Notes under the pieces: model-generated | Told to the model about the DNA's origin: nothing | Databases searched by the model: none | Seen by the model: only the letters and a program-made list of their open reading frames with translations | Assembly (NCBI RefSeq): GCF_020404765.1 | Contig: NZ_JAIVEM010000091.1 | Coordinates: 32,516-96,515 of the forward strand | Direction of reading: 5' to 3' | DNA from: Paenibacillus sp. BJ-4 | GTDB taxonomy: Bacteria; Bacillota; Bacilli; Paenibacillales; Paenibacillaceae | DNA: 64,000 nucleotides | Translations under genes and position numbers: made by a program | In this document: one piece after another, positions 8,070 through 16,556 of the stretch | Position numbering within the stretch: position 1 is the first letter of the stretch | Layout of the letters: every line of letters starts with the position of its first letter

Positions 8070-9101
8070 ATGAAAAAAGGAAGCCTAAATCGCCGGATGA
8101 CCTTGCTTGTCATTCGGGATGCACAGCAACCACCCAAGCAGCTGCAATGCTCTACAGCCGCTGTCATTCTCGTCCCGACCCTTGTGATCGCGTCCATCTC
8201 TACACTCGTGATCGGGCTGCAAATCCGTTCTTCCCATATTATTTCCCAAATGGAAACGAATCTTGCTGTCCAGAGTTTGCAGATGGAGGTTACAGTAGCA
8301 GACAAGGATGCAGCCATCGGGCGACTACGACGCGAGGTCATGGAGCTGACGAATCAAGCGACCAGTATTCGTGAACGCCTCCAGCGCATAACGGAATTGG
8401 AACAGCAAATGCAGCAATTTATTCGTAAACACGGAAATTCATCTAGCGCAAGCAGCAATAAATCAACCATAACTCCGCTCTCCTGGGATGCCTCCGGCCA
8501 TACCGGGGGCGAACTCATTGCAGTTCATGAAAATACAGCCCTGCTGGCTCGCCAGGCCATGGATGATTTTCAGGAGATCGAATCCCTGCTGGACACGGTG
8601 GAGCGCACGGTTCCCCGCTCTATTCAGCAGGCAAATGCCGTACAACAAGATCTGGAGCGTAAACAAGCTGCGCAACTACTCCAGACCCGCAGGCTGGCTC
8701 TTGCCGAGCAAGGGAGGCCCTCCGTTTGGCCTGTAGGCTCACGCCGAATGTCCTCCAGCTTCGGTTATCGCAGCGATCCAATTACGGGCAAATCAGCTTT
8801 CCATTCAGGCGTGGACATCGCCGGACAAACGGGAGATCCCGTCTATGCGGCAGGGGCTGGCACCGTACTGGAGGCCAATTCCAGCGGAGCCCGCGGCAAG
8901 TGCATTATCATCCAGCATCCTGACGGACTCCAGAGCTGGTATATGCACCTGAGCGGAATGCAGGTGGCTCCGGGAGATCGTGTCCAAAAAGGACAGACCA
9001 TCGGCCTGCTGGGAAGCACCGGAAGAAGCACGGGACCTCATCTTCATTTTCAGATCGTCAAGCAAAACCAGCCTGTCGATCCATTACTGTATGTACAATA
9101 A
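8070..9101 (+). CDS. M23 family metallopeptidase with coiled coil
   Basis: The protein (343 aa) has one N-terminal membrane helix (about residues 30-52), then a coiled-coil region (about 70-130) of the kind found in EnvC-like proteins. The C-terminal LytM/M23 domain shows HSGVDIAGQTGDPVYAAGAG (first zinc ligands His and Asp) and GPHLHFQ (HxH). All zinc ligands are present, so it is likely an active peptidoglycan endopeptidase acting outside the membrane. The start ATG follows AAAGGAGCGATT. The bactofilin gene lies 19 bases downstream, and this pairing recurs in bacteria, where the cytoskeletal partner positions the hydrolase. Confidence 0.92.
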   Translation: MKKGSLNRRMTLLVIRDAQQPPKQLQCSTAAVILVPTLVIASISTLVIGLQIRSSHIISQMETNLAVQSLQMEVTVADKDAAIGRLRREVMELTNQATSIRERLQRITELEQQMQQFIRKHGNSSSASSNKSTITPLSWDASGHTGGELIAVHENTALLARQAMDDFQEIESLLDTVERTVPRSIQQANAVQQDLERKQAAQLLQTRRLALAEQGRPSVWPVGSRRMSSSFGYRSDPITGKSAFHSGVDIAGQTGDPVYAAGAGTVLEANSSGARGKCIIIQHPDGLQSWYMHLSGMQVAPGDRVQKGQTIGLLGSTGRSTGPHLHFQIVKQNQPVDPLLYVQ

Positions 9102-9120
9102 AAGATTGGGGGAAACCATC

Positions 9121-9591
9121 ATGTTCAAAGAATCGAAAAAAAAGCTCTCCGCCCCTGTAACAGATACGCTGCTGGCTAACGGCACCAGCTTTGAAGGTAC
9201 TGTTGAGGCAGAGGCCAATATTCGGATTGACGGCCATTTTCAAGGTGATATCCGCAGCACTCGTACCGTTATCATTGGAGAAACCGCTGTTGTACGCTCA
9301 GACATCATTGCACGGGACGTCGTTCTTGCCGGCAAGGTATTCGGCAGCATCACCACAGAGGGACGGCTGACCATTACGCCGACAGGCGAACTATACGGGA
9401 ATACGGCGGCGACCGCATTAGTCATTTCAGAAGGCGGCGTACTGGACGGCACATCTCAAATGATCCGCACGAAGGATGCTGAGCCGTTGACCTCAGCGAA
9501 TGATTCGAATGATTCGAACGACGAATCCTTAGCCCGTTCCGACAAAAGTCAGGAAAATAACCAAGCTCCCCTGCAATCAGAAGCGGGATAA
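9121..9591 (+). CDS. Bactofilin (polymer-forming cytoskeletal protein)
   Basis: This 156-residue protein has the bactofilin beta-helix repeat, seen as a periodic pattern of IDGHFQGDI, IIGETAVV, GKVFGSI and GRLTITPTGELYG from about residue 25 to 115. Disordered ends flank it, the C-terminal one rich in Asn, Asp and Ser. Bactofilins self-assemble into membrane-associated filaments that locate cell-wall enzymes. ATG at 9121 is preceded by GGGGGAAA; the long upstream extension of the frame overlaps the peptidase gene and is not needed. The neighbour suggests it scaffolds the M23 peptidase. DNA near 9498 repeats AATGATTCG, encoding the Asn-Asp-Ser tail. Confidence 0.92.
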   Translation: MFKESKKKLSAPVTDTLLANGTSFEGTVEAEANIRIDGHFQGDIRSTRTVIIGETAVVRSDIIARDVVLAGKVFGSITTEGRLTITPTGELYGNTAATALVISEGGVLDGTSQMIRTKDAEPLTSANDSNDSNDESLARSDKSQENNQAPLQSEAG

Positions 9592-9630
9592 CAGCTAGCG
9601 ACATGCCTTTAAATCATCCCCATCCTCTAC

Positions 9631-10716
9631 TCATTCCATGATATCCTCCACTCTGCGCTCCAAAAATAAATGGTATACCTTGCGTATGACAATTTTAGCG
9701 CACATATACAGCGGAATAACCAGAATAATACCCAGTATACCAAGCAGGTCACCACCAACCAGCAGTAAAATGACAACAGTCAACGGATGAATATCCAGCT
9801 GCTTGCCAAAAACTATAGGAGACAGCCAATTATCCTGAATTTGCTGGGCAGCGATGACAACGACCAATGACCAGAGCGCCATGGAAGGCGATTCGAGGAA
9901 TCCAATGATAAGCACAGGTATGGAAGCCGCCACTGCCCCCACATAGGGAATAAAATTAAGAAAAATCGAAATAACGGCGAGCAGCAAGGCATAGGGCAAG
10001 CCAATCATCAGAAATCCAAGGAACATCATCACACCCAGTGCGACATTGATCAGCACCCGACTGACGATAAAGCTGCTGAGCGCACTATCGATATCCTCCA
10101 TAACCTCCAGTGCGTCCTTGTGATATTTTTTAGGAAAGAAGTTTAGCATTTTAGGACTAAATTTGCTCCCTTCCTTCAGCATGTAATAAAGCAAAATCGG
10201 AAAAGTAGCCAACACGATAAAAAAGTAGGACACGAACGATACCAGCTTGACCGAATAATCGGACAGAGCAGATAAGGCTTCGTTAAGCGTATCCGACAGT
10301 CGTGACAGCGGGTCTTCACCCGGAGGCAGCACTTGCCTCAAGGATTGATTATGCCGCCATTGGCTCAATTGATCAACCAGACTTTTAATGAGCTTCGGCG
10401 CATTTTCAAATAAATTGGTTACCTGATCCCGCAGCGTAGGCCACACACCCCATGAGAAAATAAAAAGCAGCATAGCAATGACCAAATAAATCAGTAATAT
10501 GGAGATGGGCCGCTTGATTTTTCTCCGTTCCATCATATCCACTATGGGTCTCAATAAATAATAGAAGAAAAAGGACAGCATCAACGGTACGATCAGCAAG
10601 CTGACCAGGGACACGATGGGACTGAATATAAAGCTTACTTTGGTGCCTAAATAAATGATGAGTAATAGCATGACAATACCTGTAGTCAGACGAAAAAAAC
10701 GATTATTTTGCAGCAT
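9631..10716 (-). CDS. AI-2E family transporter (PerM/YtvI-like permease)
   Basis: The protein (361 aa) has about seven to eight hydrophobic helices, with two near the N terminus, one near residue 65-85, and the rest after residue 150. A central amphipathic region (about 90-140) precedes PILLYYMLKEGSKF, a pattern typical of the AI-2E exporter/UPF0118 family. Members include a sodium/lithium-proton antiporter and putative signal exporters; the substrate cannot be read from sequence. ATG at 10716 follows AGAGGGGG. The gene converges with the bactofilin gene, and I see no clear terminator in the 39-base gap. Confidence 0.88.
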   Translation of the reverse strand: MLQNNRFFRLTTGIVMLLLIIYLGTKVSFIFSPIVSLVSLLIVPLMLSFFFYYLLRPIVDMMERRKIKRPISILLIYLVIAMLLFIFSWGVWPTLRDQVTNLFENAPKLIKSLVDQLSQWRHNQSLRQVLPPGEDPLSRLSDTLNEALSALSDYSVKLVSFVSYFFIVLATFPILLYYMLKEGSKFSPKMLNFFPKKYHKDALEVMEDIDSALSSFIVSRVLINVALGVMMFLGFLMIGLPYALLLAVISIFLNFIPYVGAVAASIPVLIIGFLESPSMALWSLVVVIAAQQIQDNWLSPIVFGKQLDIHPLTVVILLLVGGDLLGILGIILVIPLYMCAKIVIRKVYHLFLERRVEDIME

Positions 10717-10830
10717 ATCGCGGGCCCCCTCTGATCTGTTTCTCTCTACCCTTTTAAACGCAAAACGACCCTACTGATTGATTCTTGCTGAAAATAGATT
10801 GCAATATACCCTGGCACAAAGAAAATGCCG

Positions 10831-10872
10831 AAAAAAGGACGTCCAAATGGTAGGCATTTGAACGTCCTTTTT
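10831..10872 (-). terminator. Terminator of the ABC transporter operon
   Basis: AAAAAAGGACGTCCAAATG pairs with CATTTGAACGTCCTTTTT with one mismatch. On the minus strand the stem is followed by six T residues. It lies 65 bases after the permease stop. The rest of the gap 10717-10936 shows no gene. Confidence 0.85.
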
Positions 10873-10936
10873 GTGATTTCAGCATTTTGCAAAAATTATG
10901 ATGTTATGAAAAACAGAACCTCTCAGGTACACGGAT

Positions 10937-11719
10937 TTAGGTTGAAACATCCCGTTTTACGAAAACCACCCAGGCAATGGCTATAAATACCACATAATAA
11001 GCGGCCAGCACGGTTAGGGAAAAGGTAAGACCAGAGCTTACCGTCCCCGGCGGCATATCAAGATATTTTTTCAGATCCATATGTGTAAAAAGTACGTATT
11101 GGGTCCATGCAAAACGATCGGTGTTAAACAAGCCAATAGAGTTATAGACTGTTTTGGTGAACATCATGAACAGCGACAGCCCAATCGCCAAGGCGCTGGA
11201 ACGGAAAACAGCGGACAGCATAAAAGCAAAGGCCATCGTCACAAATAAAGCGATATAGCTATACAAGAAGTTCAACGTGACGTAAGATATCGGATCACTG
11301 AACAACGGAACAGAACCTGCTGGTGCATCCTTGGATAACATCAGCCAAGAGGACAGCGTAACCATTAAGATCAAAATGATCGTTCCAAGCAAACTGAACA
11401 AAATAACGGAAATATACTTGGACAACAGTATTTTGCTGCGAGTCCAGGGCCGGATGAGCAGCAGCTTAATCGTTCCCCAAGTAAATTCACCGGCCACCGA
11501 ATCAGCGGCTACAATGACCGTAAACGTCGTATTGAGGAAAAATGTAAACAACGTCGTCAACGCAATCCCATCCCACACACTGACCTGATCGGAAACCAGG
11601 GAAATCAGCATCGGGATCGCAGCAGTAATGACCGCCAGCAGTCCCAGCATAATCCATGTGCGCACACGCAGGTAAATTTTCAGATTTTCATTATGTACCA
11701 GCTTGAAGAAATCAGCCAA
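10937..11719 (-). CDS. ABC-2 type transporter permease
   Basis: This 260-residue membrane protein has six hydrophobic segments in the ABC-2/CcmB-like arrangement (about 20-40, 55-80, 105-130, 150-180, 185-205, 230-252). It is translated from an ATG that overlaps the end of the ATPase gene by eight bases, so the two make one exporter. The substrate is unknown. Similar pairs in Bacillales export antibiotics or lantibiotics or confer self-protection. There is no bacteriocin gene next to it and no evidence that ties it to the lasso operon 7 kb away. Confidence 0.88.
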   Translation of the reverse strand: MADFFKLVHNENLKIYLRVRTWIMLGLLAVITAAIPMLISLVSDQVSVWDGIALTTLFTFFLNTTFTVIVAADSVAGEFTWGTIKLLLIRPWTRSKILLSKYISVILFSLLGTIILILMVTLSSWLMLSKDAPAGSVPLFSDPISYVTLNFLYSYIALFVTMAFAFMLSAVFRSSALAIGLSLFMMFTKTVYNSIGLFNTDRFAWTQYVLFTHMDLKKYLDMPPGTVSSGLTFSLTVLAAYYVVFIAIAWVVFVKRDVST

Positions 11720-12632
11720 TGGACCCGCCTCCCGTCACTTCCAAAAATTGATCTTCCAGCGTACGGGCAACCGGGCGAATCGCATATACTTTAACTCCGT
11801 TTGCAGCCAGCAGGCTGTTCATCTCTGCGATCTGTTCCCGCTCCAGATGAAGCAGCAGTTGATTGCTTTCGATGCGACCTGCTCCGGCAAGCGTATAGGC
11901 TTGCTCGGCATCATTTACTTCAAAAGCAATTTCAGTCGTTTGTACTTCTCCCTGAGCGCTCTTCAGTTGCTTGATGTCAACCAGCCGCCCACTCTGAATA
12001 ATGGCTACACGGTCACACATCAGTTCCATTTCGGACAACAAATGACTCGATACGAATACGGCAATTCCCTCGGTCCGGCTCAATTGACGCAAATAATCCC
12101 GCAGTTCGCGAATACCCTGCGGGTCGAGGCCATTGGTCGGCTCGTCCAGCACAAGCAGCTTCGGTCGATGTAAAATCGCCTGAGCTACTCCGAGTCGCTG
12201 CCGCATCCCAAGCGAGTAGGTTTTGACTTTATCGTGAATCCGGTTTTCAAGCCCTACCAAGCGTATCGCCTCATCCACGCGCTTCTGGGTTACCCCCGGA
12301 GACATTCGTGCAAAATGCTGCAAATTTTGATAGCCAGTCAAAAACTTATACATCTCCGGATTTTCAACAATCGCACCGACATGAGAAATAGCCTTTTCAA
12401 AATCCGTATTTATACTGTCTCCACAAATATGAATATCGCCCTTGCTTATCGAAATCAGCCCCACTATCATACGGATCGTGGTCGTTTTTCCCGCACCGTT
12501 GGGTCCGAGAAAACCAAATACCTGTCCTGCCGGAACTTCCAGCGTCAGATTGTCCACAATCGCTTTCGAGGAGATGATTTTACTCACACCCTCCATACGT
12601 ATGACGGGAACCTGTCCTGTCGCTTGCTGCAT
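11712..12632 (-). CDS. ABC transporter ATP-binding protein
   Basis: The 306-residue ATPase has Walker A GPNGAGKTTT near residue 43, the signature SLGMRQRLGVAQA near 142, Walker B LLVLDEPTNGLDP and the switch His in FVSSHLL. A C-terminal extension of about 80 residues after the ATPase domain is usual for the BcrA/CcmA-like exporter group. It energises the permease encoded immediately downstream. ATG at 12632 is preceded by GGAAGGAGTTTCATAGG. It forms a two-gene operon with the permease. Confidence 0.92.
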   Translation of the reverse strand: MQQATGQVPVIRMEGVSKIISSKAIVDNLTLEVPAGQVFGFLGPNGAGKTTTIRMIVGLISISKGDIHICGDSINTDFEKAISHVGAIVENPEMYKFLTGYQNLQHFARMSPGVTQKRVDEAIRLVGLENRIHDKVKTYSLGMRQRLGVAQAILHRPKLLVLDEPTNGLDPQGIRELRDYLRQLSRTEGIAVFVSSHLLSEMELMCDRVAIIQSGRLVDIKQLKSAQGEVQTTEIAFEVNDAEQAYTLAGAGRIESNQLLLHLEREQIAEMNSLLAANGVKVYAIRPVARTLEDQFLEVTGGGSIG

Positions 12633-12740
12633 CCTATGAAACTCCTTCCATCCGGAGTGAAGCCCAGCGTTTTTTACTGTTCATTTCCGGTTTTGGAAGT
12701 ATTGTACCATATTTATCCTTTCAGAAACACCTTGTCACGT

Positions 12741-13211
12741 CTATTCCTTTTCCTTGTATACCCAAAGGACCCGCCACTCCTCACCTTCCTGCGTCACATA
12801 ACAAGGCTGTACAATATCAAAAATGCCGAATCGGGTCTTGTAATGCTGGGTGACTTTAATACGGTAGGCCTTACCTACCTCTTCTTCCTCCTGATCTGTA
12901 CGAATATCATATTCAGCCTGCGGCTCTCCCAGCTCAAACGTAAACGTATCCGTCCCCATATCCTGCATAAAAACGTGCGCACGCTGCTGCACATACGTAG
13001 ACTTCTCGAATTTTTTCTTCATTTGTGAATGAAAAAGCTCCCATGAGCCTCCGAAATTTCCCGCTTGCTCCATGGCGTAAAATTCGTTCAGCACTTTTAC
13101 CGCTTGTTCATCCTCCCCCGTAGCCATAACTCCACGCAGTCCCAGCCACAGCAGCCATAACAATCCACATATCAATGCAAAATACAGCAGCTTGCGGATG
13201 AACATGAACAT
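12741..13211 (-). CDS. Hypothetical membrane-anchored protein
   Basis: I do not recognise this 156-residue protein. Residues 3-28 form one hydrophobic helix (FALICGLLWLLWLGL), followed by a charged extracytoplasmic domain rich in Glu, Gln and aromatic residues that resembles NTF2/SnoaL-like lumenal domains only in size and mixed alpha-beta character. It starts at ATG 13211 after AAGGAGAGC; an upstream in-frame GTG at 13238 lies before that SD. It stands between the ABC operon and the LCP gene on the same strand and is probably expressed alone. Confidence 0.65.
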   Translation of the reverse strand: MFMFIRKLLYFALICGLLWLLWLGLRGVMATGEDEQAVKVLNEFYAMEQAGNFGGSWELFHSQMKKKFEKSTYVQQRAHVFMQDMGTDTFTFELGEPQAEYDIRTDQEEEEVGKAYRIKVTQHYKTRFGIFDIVQPCYVTQEGEEWRVLWVYKEKE

Positions 13212-13319
13212 TGAAGCTGCTCTCCTTCTAAATAACACCCATTGTCCCTCCCTCTGTTGGACGATCTACTGGATACTCTACAGATGTATGTGGGACAAGC
13301 TGAGTTTAGAAGAAAATAA

Positions 13320-13345
13320 CGGGTTCGCTCCTTAAAGAGCACCCG
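13320..13345 (-). terminator. Terminator after LCP gene
   Basis: On the minus strand CGGGTGCTC and GGAGCGAACCCG form a stem with a two-base bulge, followed by TTATTTTCTT. It lies 18 bases after the LCP stop and would end the pepO-to-LCP transcript. Confidence 0.65.
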
Positions 13346-13362
13346 CCTTGGATTGAGCTTGC

Positions 13363-14340
13363 TTAAAGTGATACGGCCGTGGTGAGCAGATGCTTCTCCA
13401 GTAGGTCATGAATACGCTGACGTTCCTGATCATCCACGATATAATAATACACTCCGTTGATCTTGCGCCCTTGCCCCTTTAACTCAACCGTATCTGTCTG
13501 CTTGAGGGACGGGCCGATCCGGGTCAGGAAGGTTGTCATATCGTCAAAGGTCATATCCGTGCGAATTTGTTCTCCCGCTGCCTCCAGTATCGGTTTTGTC
13601 TTCAACAGTCCTTCCTTGCTAACTGACTGTGCAAGAATTTGCTTGAGCAGCTCACGCTGGCGTGCGTTTCTCCCGAGATCCCCACGCGGGTCATCAAAAC
13701 GCATACGAGCATAGGCCAACGCCTCCGTTCCGCTCAACTTCAGATTTCCCTGTGCAAAATGATGTCCCCCATACTGAAAATCAAGTGGATTGTTAACCGT
13801 GACTCCCCCCACCAGATCTACCATTTTTGCAAACCCTTCCATGTTCATCTGTACATAGTAATCTATCGGATGGTTCAAAAAATGCTCTACCGTACGGATC
13901 GACATATCCACTCCGCCGAACGCAAAAGCGTGATTGATTTTGTCCTCACGTCCCCTGCCGATCAGCTCTGTTCGCGTATCACGCGGAATGTTGAACATCA
14001 GCATAGAGCCTGCGGCCGGATTCACGGACAGAACGATCATGGTATCCGAGCGGCCCGAATCATGAGGACGCCGATCTACGCCCAGCACCAGCACGGTGAA
14101 CGGCTTGAACTGGGAAATGGCTGCGGGATTGGGTGCACTCATTCCTGTGTCTATACCTGTTGAGCGTACTGCTCCGCCTGTCGCAACAGCAGAGACCACC
14201 CCGGGCTGCACAATGCTGCGCGGATGATACATTGCATTGGCCGCCGTTTTAAAGGAATGGTACATATAAGCGGTATAGGCAGCAGCACCTACGAATAACA
14301 GCGCCGCAGCACCCAATGTTATTTTCAGCCATCGTTTCAT
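13363..14340 (-). CDS. LCP (LytR-CpsA-Psr) family phosphotransferase
   Basis: This 325-residue protein has an N-terminal membrane helix (about 5-27) and an extracellular LCP domain with VLVLGVDRRPHDSGRSDTM, NIPRDTR and the pattern ending YARMRFDDPRGDLGRNARQR. Those Asp and Arg residues bind the polyprenyl pyrophosphate head group. LCP enzymes move glycopolymers from undecaprenyl carriers onto peptidoglycan. Lying 14 bases after ugdH2 and before a terminator, it is probably the last gene of the fucose-EPS operon and may attach that polymer, or teichuronic-type glycan, to the wall. Confidence 0.9.
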   Translation of the reverse strand: MKRWLKITLGAAALLFVGAAAYTAYMYHSFKTAANAMYHPRSIVQPGVVSAVATGGAVRSTGIDTGMSAPNPAAISQFKPFTVLVLGVDRRPHDSGRSDTMIVLSVNPAAGSMLMFNIPRDTRTELIGRGREDKINHAFAFGGVDMSIRTVEHFLNHPIDYYVQMNMEGFAKMVDLVGGVTVNNPLDFQYGGHHFAQGNLKLSGTEALAYARMRFDDPRGDLGRNARQRELLKQILAQSVSKEGLLKTKPILEAAGEQIRTDMTFDDMTTFLTRIGPSLKQTDTVELKGQGRKINGVYYYIVDDQERQRIHDLLEKHLLTTAVSL

Positions 14341-14354
14341 ACGGAGCCTCCCCT

Positions 14355-15695
14355 TTACGGATTCACTACGGACCGCTGATAATCTACATCCATCTTGTTC
14401 AATTGCGGCCTGCCGACCGAATAATAGGCAAAGGCGGACTTCCTGATCTGCTCTTCACTGTACACATTGCGTCCGTCGATCATTATAGGATGCTTCATCA
14501 GCTCGTTCAGCTCACCGAGCCCCACCTCACCAAACTCCTCCCACTCTGTCAACAGACACAGTGCGTCGCAGCCCTCTGCCGCTTCCCGTGCACTATCCGT
14601 CCACGTTACTTCCGAGCTGTCCAGCAGTTTGCGGAAGTTAGCGGTAGCGATCGGATCATATGCACGAATTTGCGCCCCTGCCTCCAGCAGCGACTGCATA
14701 ATATCCAGCGCCGGGGCATCTCTTACGTCATCTGTATTCGGTTTAAATGCCAGCCCCCATATGCCGATCGTTGCTCCTTCCAGATCACCCAGCGCTTCTT
14801 CCAGCTTGCGAATCACATTAAAGCGCTGCCCCTGATTCACTTCCACCACGGATTTCAGCAGCTTGAATTCATAGTCCACATTGCCCGCAATTTGAATCAG
14901 CGCTTGTGTATCCTTGGGAAAACAAGAGCCGCCATAGCCAATACCCGCTGACAAAAATGAGGAACCGATCCGCTGATCCAGTCCCATGCCGTGTGCCACG
15001 CGTGTAACGTCTGCGCCCACCTTTTCGCAAATGTTTGCAATCTCATTAATAAACGAAATTTTGGTCGCCAAAAAAGCATTCGACGCGTACTTGATCATTT
15101 CCGCCGAACGGATATCTGTGGTTAGGATATTGGTGGTGAGCGGCTCGTGCAGCGCAGTCAGCACTGCAGCCACATGCGGGTCGGAAGCTCCGATGATGAT
15201 GCGATCGGGCTGCAGCGTGTCTATGACTGCCGAGCCTTCACGCAAAAATTCAGGCACCGAGGCTATGCCAAAGGGATAGCTCGTGCGACTCGCAATCCAA
15301 TTTTGAATACGCTCGTTCGTTCCGACAGGCACCGTACTTTTGGTAACAATCACCTTGTAGCCATTCATGGCATCTGCCACCTCGCAGGCGGCTCCTTCAA
15401 TATAGGACAGATTGGCTGCACCGTTCGGCAGTGAAGGTGTACCGACCGCCAAAATAATAATCTCCGCGTCCTTCACCGCAGCAATTGTATCTGTTGTAAA
15501 GCTCAGTCGGCCCTGCTCGACATTATCTTTGATTAAGGCCTTTAATCCCGGTTCATAAATCGGTACTCCCCCTGTACGCAGCTGACGAATTTTGTCCTCA
15601 TTCTGATCGATACAGACGACGGTATTGCCGAGTGCAGCAAAACAGACCCCCGACACCAGTCCGACATACCCGGCACCCAATACACATAACTTCAA
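14355..15695 (-). CDS. ugdH2: UDP-glucose 6-dehydrogenase (second copy)
   Basis: The enzyme oxidises UDP-glucose twice to UDP-glucuronate using NAD. It is 446 residues from TTG 15695, eight bases after GGGGG; the longer frame starting at GTG 15725 lacks an SD. The Rossmann motif GAGYVGLVSG opens the protein, and the catalytic Cys lies in GGSCFPKDT near residue 260. It resembles the copy at 34086-35414, with the central active-site block almost identical. Last sugar-nucleotide gene of the pepO arm. Confidence 0.95.
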   Translation of the reverse strand: MKLCVLGAGYVGLVSGVCFAALGNTVVCIDQNEDKIRQLRTGGVPIYEPGLKALIKDNVEQGRLSFTTDTIAAVKDAEIIILAVGTPSLPNGAANLSYIEGAACEVADAMNGYKVIVTKSTVPVGTNERIQNWIASRTSYPFGIASVPEFLREGSAVIDTLQPDRIIIGASDPHVAAVLTALHEPLTTNILTTDIRSAEMIKYASNAFLATKISFINEIANICEKVGADVTRVAHGMGLDQRIGSSFLSAGIGYGGSCFPKDTQALIQIAGNVDYEFKLLKSVVEVNQGQRFNVIRKLEEALGDLEGATIGIWGLAFKPNTDDVRDAPALDIMQSLLEAGAQIRAYDPIATANFRKLLDSSEVTWTDSAREAAEGCDALCLLTEWEEFGEVGLGELNELMKHPIMIDGRNVYSEEQIRKSAFAYYSVGRPQLNKMDVDYQRSVVNP

Positions 15696-15746
15696 AGCAA
15701 TTCCCCCTTTTACATGCTGTCTCACTGCATCATGCTTTTGCCCGCT

Positions 15747-16556
15747 TCACTTCTCTACGCCTCTCCCTGAATGCTGATTATCATAGAGCGTGAGCCGTTT
15801 ATTTCGCCGATAGGATTTGAGAAAACGATAGATATACACCGGATTGTTATAGGCGTACCTCTTCCATAAACGCTTTGGCTCACAGATCAGACGGTACAGC
15901 CATTCCAGTCCCAGCTTTTGTACCGTTAACGGCGGTCTGCGAACCTTTCCGGTAATATAGTCAAAGGCTGCTCCTACCCCGATCATCACGCCACGAACGC
16001 GATCTTTGTTGCGATACATCCATATTTCCTGCTTCGGGCAGCCCAAGCTGACGAATATGATATGTGCGCCTGACGCATTGATTTCATGAATGACCCGTTC
16101 CTCCTCTTCCGGCTGGAGCTCTCGAAATGGCGGTGAAAAGCTGCCTGCGATGCGGATTCCAGGGTAATCCTGTCTCATCCTTTCCTTTAAGCTATCCAGC
16201 GTATCCGGCGTACTGCCGTAAAAATATACGCTCACCTCCGTCTGTTGCGCACGCTCGCACAACTTGAGCATCAGACTGGGACCATCCACCCGATCCTGAC
16301 GCTCAAATCCGTACATTTTAAGCGCCCATACCAGCGGCATACCATCCGGAGTACATAAATCTGCACAAGTGAGCGCTTCGTGGAACTCAGGCTGATTCCC
16401 CGCCGTGACAATCGAATGCGTGTTGCAAATACAGACATAGCTATTCTTTCGTCCGGCTGCCCATTGCTCCAGCGTGTGCACTGTCTCCTGAAACGTAAGC
16501 GCCGCGATTTCTGCGTCTGCGATCCTTCCGACTCTATACTGGGGCAGCTGCTTCAT
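15747..16556 (-). CDS. pepV: WecG/TagA/CpsF family glycosyltransferase
   Basis: The 269-residue protein belongs to the GT26 family, with TPDGMPLVWALK, the IIFVSLGCPKQEIWMYRNK block and GVGAAFDYITGKVRRPP, all hallmarks of WecG/TagA enzymes. Members transfer UDP-ManNAc, glucuronate or related sugars to lipid-linked intermediates at the inner membrane face. ATG 16556 follows GGAGCGTAAAT and the gene overlaps the previous GT gene by 23 bases, so translation is coupled. PepV is assigned by order in the remembered paenan cluster. A paralogue is at 42563-43333. Confidence 0.88.
   Translation of the reverse strand: MKQLPQYRVGRIADAEIAALTFQETVHTLEQWAAGRKNSYVCICNTHSIVTAGNQPEFHEALTCADLCTPDGMPLVWALKMYGFERQDRVDGPSLMLKLCERAQQTEVSVYFYGSTPDTLDSLKERMRQDYPGIRIAGSFSPPFRELQPEEEERVIHEINASGAHIIFVSLGCPKQEIWMYRNKDRVRGVMIGVGAAFDYITGKVRRPPLTVQKLGLEWLYRLICEPKRLWKRYAYNNPVYIYRFLKSYRRNKRLTLYDNQHSGRGVEK

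Noticed and set aside
10937..12632. ABC pair as the lasso peptide exporter
   Set aside because: It is 7 kb away in its own terminated operon with no shared promoter motif.
14355..15695. Recent gene conversion between the two ugd genes
   Set aside because: The central protein block is nearly identical, but the DNA differs at many third positions, so selection on the active site explains it.
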